Shown: positions 6,433 to 8,927 of the stretch, one piece after another
How positions within the stretch are numbered: the first letter of the stretch is position 1
Layout of the letters: the number at the start of each line of letters is the position of its first letter
Assembly (NCBI GenBank): GCA_027353395.1
Contig: DAIEHU010000088.1
Coordinates: 1-8,927 of the forward strand
Length of the DNA: 8,927 nt
Direction of reading: 5' to 3'
Source: Desulfobacteraceae bacterium
GTDB lineage: Bacteria; Desulfobacterota; Desulfobacteria; Desulfobacterales; Desulfosalsimonadaceae
The notes under the pieces: model-generated
The model's database searches: none
What the model was told of the DNA's origin: nothing
Seen by the model: the letters and a program-made list of their open reading frames with translations, nothing else
Translations under genes and position numbers: made by a program

Positions 6433-8544
6433 CTATCTGCCGCCGGCTGACTGTTTCTTTTTGGGGCTTTTCTCCTCCACCTGAAGCTGCCTGGCTTCCC
6501 TGGCCAGTCTCGCCACTTCGGCGATGTCGGCGTCCGAAAACACCCCGTTGACGCCGGAGATGGCGGCAAGCCTCATTCCGTGCTTGAGCCCCAGTTTATA
6601 GATTTCTTTTACTTTCTGCCATTCGATATCTCGGCCAATGGTAAAGATTTCATAACGTCCCTCCAGCGCCAAGACAATCGTTTCCGCCAGACAGGCGTAC
6701 GCCACTCTCGGGGGCAGACCGATATCCTTCATCTCCACATTATCTCCCGGCAGCAGAATTTCTCCGGATTCTATGACCAGCACATCCGGACGTTTGGCGA
6801 CATCCTCGGCGCTCAGATCCAGGGGTCTGGCCACATCGGTGATGACGCATCCGGGCTTGACCCTCATGATATCAATAACGCTCTTACCCCCGCCCGCGGA
6901 GGTGGCCGTGACGATCACATCCATATCCGCCAGATATTTGTCCGCACGGGTGGAAATTTCAATTTTCGTGTCCGGTGTTTCGTCCAGTATGGATTCCTTC
7001 AGCGCCAGAAGTTTGGAATGCCGGACATCAATCATATACAGATCCGTAAACGCCATGGCCAAAAGCCGGCAGCACACGGACCCGATAGCGCCTGTCGCGC
7101 CCACCACCATGGTTTTGGCCTGAAGTCTCTTTCCCTTTTCCACCTTGATCAATCCCATGCGCCGCACCGCATCCGCGGCGGCCCAAAGCGCGCCGGAAGC
7201 GCTGTAGCTGTTGCCGGTGGTAATGGGAATATCCGCCAGCTTGGCCACGGTTTTCCCGGCGTCCCCCACCACTTTGGTGAACGCGCCCAGCCCCATGATC
7301 TGGGCTCCCAGCCGCTTGGCCATCTTGGCGGCTTGAAGGAGGCGCTTGTAAGTAAATTCGGCATCATGGGCGAGCATTTGCTTCGGGGTGCCGCCAACGG
7401 TAATGAGCCAGCCTTCGCATTCCACACCTGTGGGGGATTTGATGCCCGTGACTTTGGAATACACAAACGGCGGAGAATAGGCGATAATCTTCTCCACCGC
7501 ATCCATAAAACCATGAGGCGCAAAACGGGACATCAGTTGAATGGTCGGGTCTTTTTTCAACTGTTCCTGAGACAGGGGATGAATGACAAATGCGAAGCGA
7601 TTGACCCGCCGGAACTCGCCCTGGGGATAAATCACCCTGGGATCCAGATGCTGCACGCTGATGATCTCCAGCAGGTCGTCTTCACTGATGGCATCCAACG
7701 GGATATCCATTGCCGCGGAAATCATGGCTTCCAGCACATTAAACCCCACCACCTGTTCAAGAATTTTCGGGGTGCAGTCAATAATCACATCTACTCCCCG
7801 TTCCTGCAGAAATTGAATGCGGTCCTCGTAAACGGTCGCCGTGATGATGGTTTTACCGCCCAGTTCCTCAAGCCCGCAGTCCTTCAGGTATTCATAAAAA
7901 TTATAGGTCGGCACCACGATAATATTGGCCTTCTGAATGGCCTTGCGGCGCAGATAATCATTCCACTGGCGGATAGGGGCGGCGGATGACGCGAATCGCT
8001 TGCTGGGCACCCATTCCAGAATATCATGCATGCCCTTGGCGTACATTTCAAGGTCTTCAAGAGAATTCAAGAACTTAGGAATGCCGTTTTCAAACAGGGG
8101 ATCCGCAAAAGTGATATTATCGGTATATTCAGAAATCACTTTGGCGATATTATAAGAAAGAAGCCCGGACAGGAAAAGAACCTTGGTATGGTTGAAATAA
8201 TTATTGCCTAAAGAAAACTGAATATGCCGGATGGCCCATTCAAACGATACCCGGCGCAATTTTTCACCGGTGGTCACCGGCGACGTGATCTGGGATTTCA
8301 GGCTTTTCACCCGGCGCGTCTGCTTCTCAATGGCCCGGCTTGAACCAATGGCGTAAGTAAAATTCAACCCTCCCATACTGATGGCGTCCGCTTCCGAGTC
8401 CCATTGTTTCAGGAGATCCGCGGCGATATCCACATCCCCATCCGTTCCGATACGCTTAATGGTAAATTGCTGGCCCAAAAATTCGGTGGCAAATTCGTAA
8501 TCATCTTTAGTGTTGCCAAGACTGATGCTGATTATCTGTTTCAC
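6433..8544 (-). CDS. Fusion protein with C-terminal acyl-ACP reductase-like domain
   Basis: Residues ~315-660 of this 703-residue protein align by eye along their whole length with cyanobacterial long-chain acyl-ACP reductase (AAR, COG5322-type), which reduces fatty acyl thioesters to aldehydes with NADPH. Matching landmarks are FAFVIHPLSQEQL (318-330), the GLGAFTKVV turn (418-426), TTGNSYSA (442-449), the Rossmann motif GATGAIGS (482-489), and ACLAETIVLALEGR (617-630), where Cys618 lies at the position of the AAR catalytic cysteine. GRDIEW...LKHGM follows. Residues 1-310 are an extra domain not in AAR (341 residues); strands such as KVLFLSG, NITFADP, NIIVVP, KTIITAT and DVIIDCTP suggest an alpha/beta fold I cannot name. 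A basic tail (KSPKKK) ends it. The start is GTG with AGGAGG four bases away, 14 bases after the ferredoxin stop. The reductase role is inferred; substrate and cofactor are untested. Confidence 0.87.
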   Translation of the reverse strand: MKQIISISLGNTKDDYEFATEFLGQQFTIKRIGTDGDVDIAADLLKQWDSEADAISMGGLNFTYAIGSSRAIEKQTRRVKSLKSQITSPVTTGEKLRRVSFEWAIRHIQFSLGNNYFNHTKVLFLSGLLSYNIAKVISEYTDNITFADPLFENGIPKFLNSLEDLEMYAKGMHDILEWVPSKRFASSAAPIRQWNDYLRRKAIQKANIIVVPTYNFYEYLKDCGLEELGGKTIITATVYEDRIQFLQERGVDVIIDCTPKILEQVVGFNVLEAMISAAMDIPLDAISEDDLLEIISVQHLDPRVIYPQGEFRRVNRFAFVIHPLSQEQLKKDPTIQLMSRFAPHGFMDAVEKIIAYSPPFVYSKVTGIKSPTGVECEGWLITVGGTPKQMLAHDAEFTYKRLLQAAKMAKRLGAQIMGLGAFTKVVGDAGKTVAKLADIPITTGNSYSASGALWAAADAVRRMGLIKVEKGKRLQAKTMVVGATGAIGSVCCRLLAMAFTDLYMIDVRHSKLLALKESILDETPDTKIEISTRADKYLADMDVIVTATSAGGGKSVIDIMRVKPGCVITDVARPLDLSAEDVAKRPDVLVIESGEILLPGDNVEMKDIGLPPRVAYACLAETIVLALEGRYEIFTIGRDIEWQKVKEIYKLGLKHGMRLAAISGVNGVFSDADIAEVARLAREARQLQVEEKSPKKKQSAGGR

Positions 8545-8548
8545 GGAA

Positions 8549-8554
8549 CCTCCT
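8549..8554 (-). promoter_or_regulatory. Strong ribosome site for the GTG-started reductase-like gene
   Basis: AGGAGG on the - strand sits between the ferredoxin stop codon and the GTG start, four bases from the latter. It decides the non-ATG start and indicates coupled translation with the ferredoxin. Confidence 0.75.
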
Positions 8555-8558
8555 GTTT

Positions 8559-8810
8559 CTATTTGCTTAATCCATTATTGTGAATGGCGCTTGCAGGGCA
8601 AGCATCCATTGCTTCAACACATAACCCTTCCTCGGCTTCATTTTCCGGCTGCCGGTATACATAGCTGTTGCCCACGGCCAGTTCCATATCGCCGTTTTCC
8701 CTGAAATTATCCGGCGCGATGGCCGCGCACAGCGAACACCCGATACAGACTTTGGCCACATAATACCGCCCCGCTGCATTTTCCTTAAACCGCTCCGTTT
8801 GATCCGACAT
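8559..8810 (-). CDS. Single-cluster [4Fe-4S] ferredoxin
   Basis: This small cytoplasmic electron carrier has 83 residues. Cluster ligands are Cys22, Cys25 and Cys28 (CIGCSLC) and Cys71 in CPASA, the CxxCxxC...CP pattern of one [4Fe-4S] cluster; Cys64 is an extra cysteine. The sequence belongs to the ferredoxin group with an N-terminal R/K-x-x-x-N-x-x-G-K/R-YYV segment and an internal SYVYRQPE strand before the last cluster cysteine. That N-terminus favours the ATG at 8810 (GGAG 12 bases upstream, rather long) over an in-frame ATG at 8828 with no ribosome site. It is the first gene of the - strand array and lies 14 bases before the reductase-like gene, so it probably donates or accepts electrons for that pathway (inference). 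Oxygen-sensitive chemistry fits an anaerobe. Confidence 0.92.
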   Translation of the reverse strand: MSDQTERFKENAAGRYYVAKVCIGCSLCAAIAPDNFRENGDMELAVGNSYVYRQPENEAEEGLCVEAMDACPASAIHNNGLSK

Positions 8811-8837
8811 ACAAAAAGATGTCTCCATGCTGTTTTA

Positions 8838-8927
8838 TAATTCCAATTCGCCTTCAAGCGGCATCCGCGTTGGCTGCGTCGTCGGCTCCTCAACTTACAA
8901 ACAGTAAGCCTGCGTCGCCTTCTTCTT
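8838..8927 (-). repeat. Dispersed repeat copy A, upstream of ferredoxin, cut by edge
   Basis: Bases 8838-8885 are the counterpart of copy B (42 of 48 identical). The element seems to continue to the window edge: it holds a small hairpin (CTTAC 8894-8898, loop AAACA, GTAAG 8904-8908) flanked by two direct copies of CTGCGTCG (8874-8881 and 8910-8917). It ends 27 bases before the preferred ferredoxin ATG, so the ferredoxin promoter must lie in or beyond it; I could not pick convincing -35/-10 hexamers at normal spacing. From memory, similar sequence is common between genes of Desulfobacterota, which needs a search to confirm. Confidence 0.65.

Noticed and set aside
6580..7989. A 469-codon open frame on + across the reductase-like gene
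   Set aside because: It is antisense to a well-supported coding region, has a His/Gly/Gln-rich composition typical of a reverse-frame shadow, and has no ribosome site.
8831..8870. Sigma-70 promoter inside repeat copy A (TTGAAG ... TATAAA)
   Set aside because: The spacer is only about 12 bases and copy B does not preserve the -10.
1..8927. tRNA, rRNA, CRISPR array, insertion sequence or prophage
   Set aside because: No tRNA-like fold, regularly spaced repeats, transposase or integrase was seen on either strand.

Overview
The window looks like chromosomal DNA from an anaerobic, Gram-negative member of the Desulfobacterota (a Desulfobacteraceae/Desulfosarcina-like sulfate reducer is my best guess). 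It carries core genes including an LptE-type outer-membrane lipoprotein, a single-cluster ferredoxin, a moderately GC-rich gene set and two copies of a dispersed repeat. The taxonomic call is inference; no rRNA is present.

Layout. Bases 1-4317 are housekeeping. leuS (its first codons lie off the left edge) abuts lptE on the + strand. rpsT converges on them from the - strand behind a strong GC hairpin. About 290 bases follow with the rpsT promoter, a clear - strand intrinsic terminator and a possible small RNA. Then come an ftsB/divIC-type septum gene and a small TPR protein gene that overlaps it, both on +.

Bases 4346-8810 form a five-gene array on the - strand, read right to left: a [4Fe-4S] ferredoxin, a 703-residue protein, a ParA/MinD-type ATPase, a 129-residue charged protein overlapping the ATPase gene, and a metallo-beta-lactamase-fold hydrolase. 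Gaps are 14, 118, -14 and 18 bases, so they are probably co-transcribed, perhaps with a second promoter in the 118-base gap. A related 48-base repeat sits 23-29 bases upstream of both the ferredoxin start and the ATPase start, in the same orientation.

The most interesting part is this array. The C-terminal ~345 residues of the large protein closely resemble cyanobacterial long-chain acyl-ACP reductase (Rossmann GATGAIGS motif, a TTGN(S/T)xxA segment, and the catalytic-type Cys in an ACxAE context). They are fused to a ~310-residue N-terminal alpha/beta region I do not recognise. A plausible reading is a ferredoxin-associated fatty-acyl reductase locus coupled to a ParA-type positioning or regulatory pair and a thioester/lactone-type hydrolase. 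Only the gene order and motifs are seen; the joint function is hypothesis.
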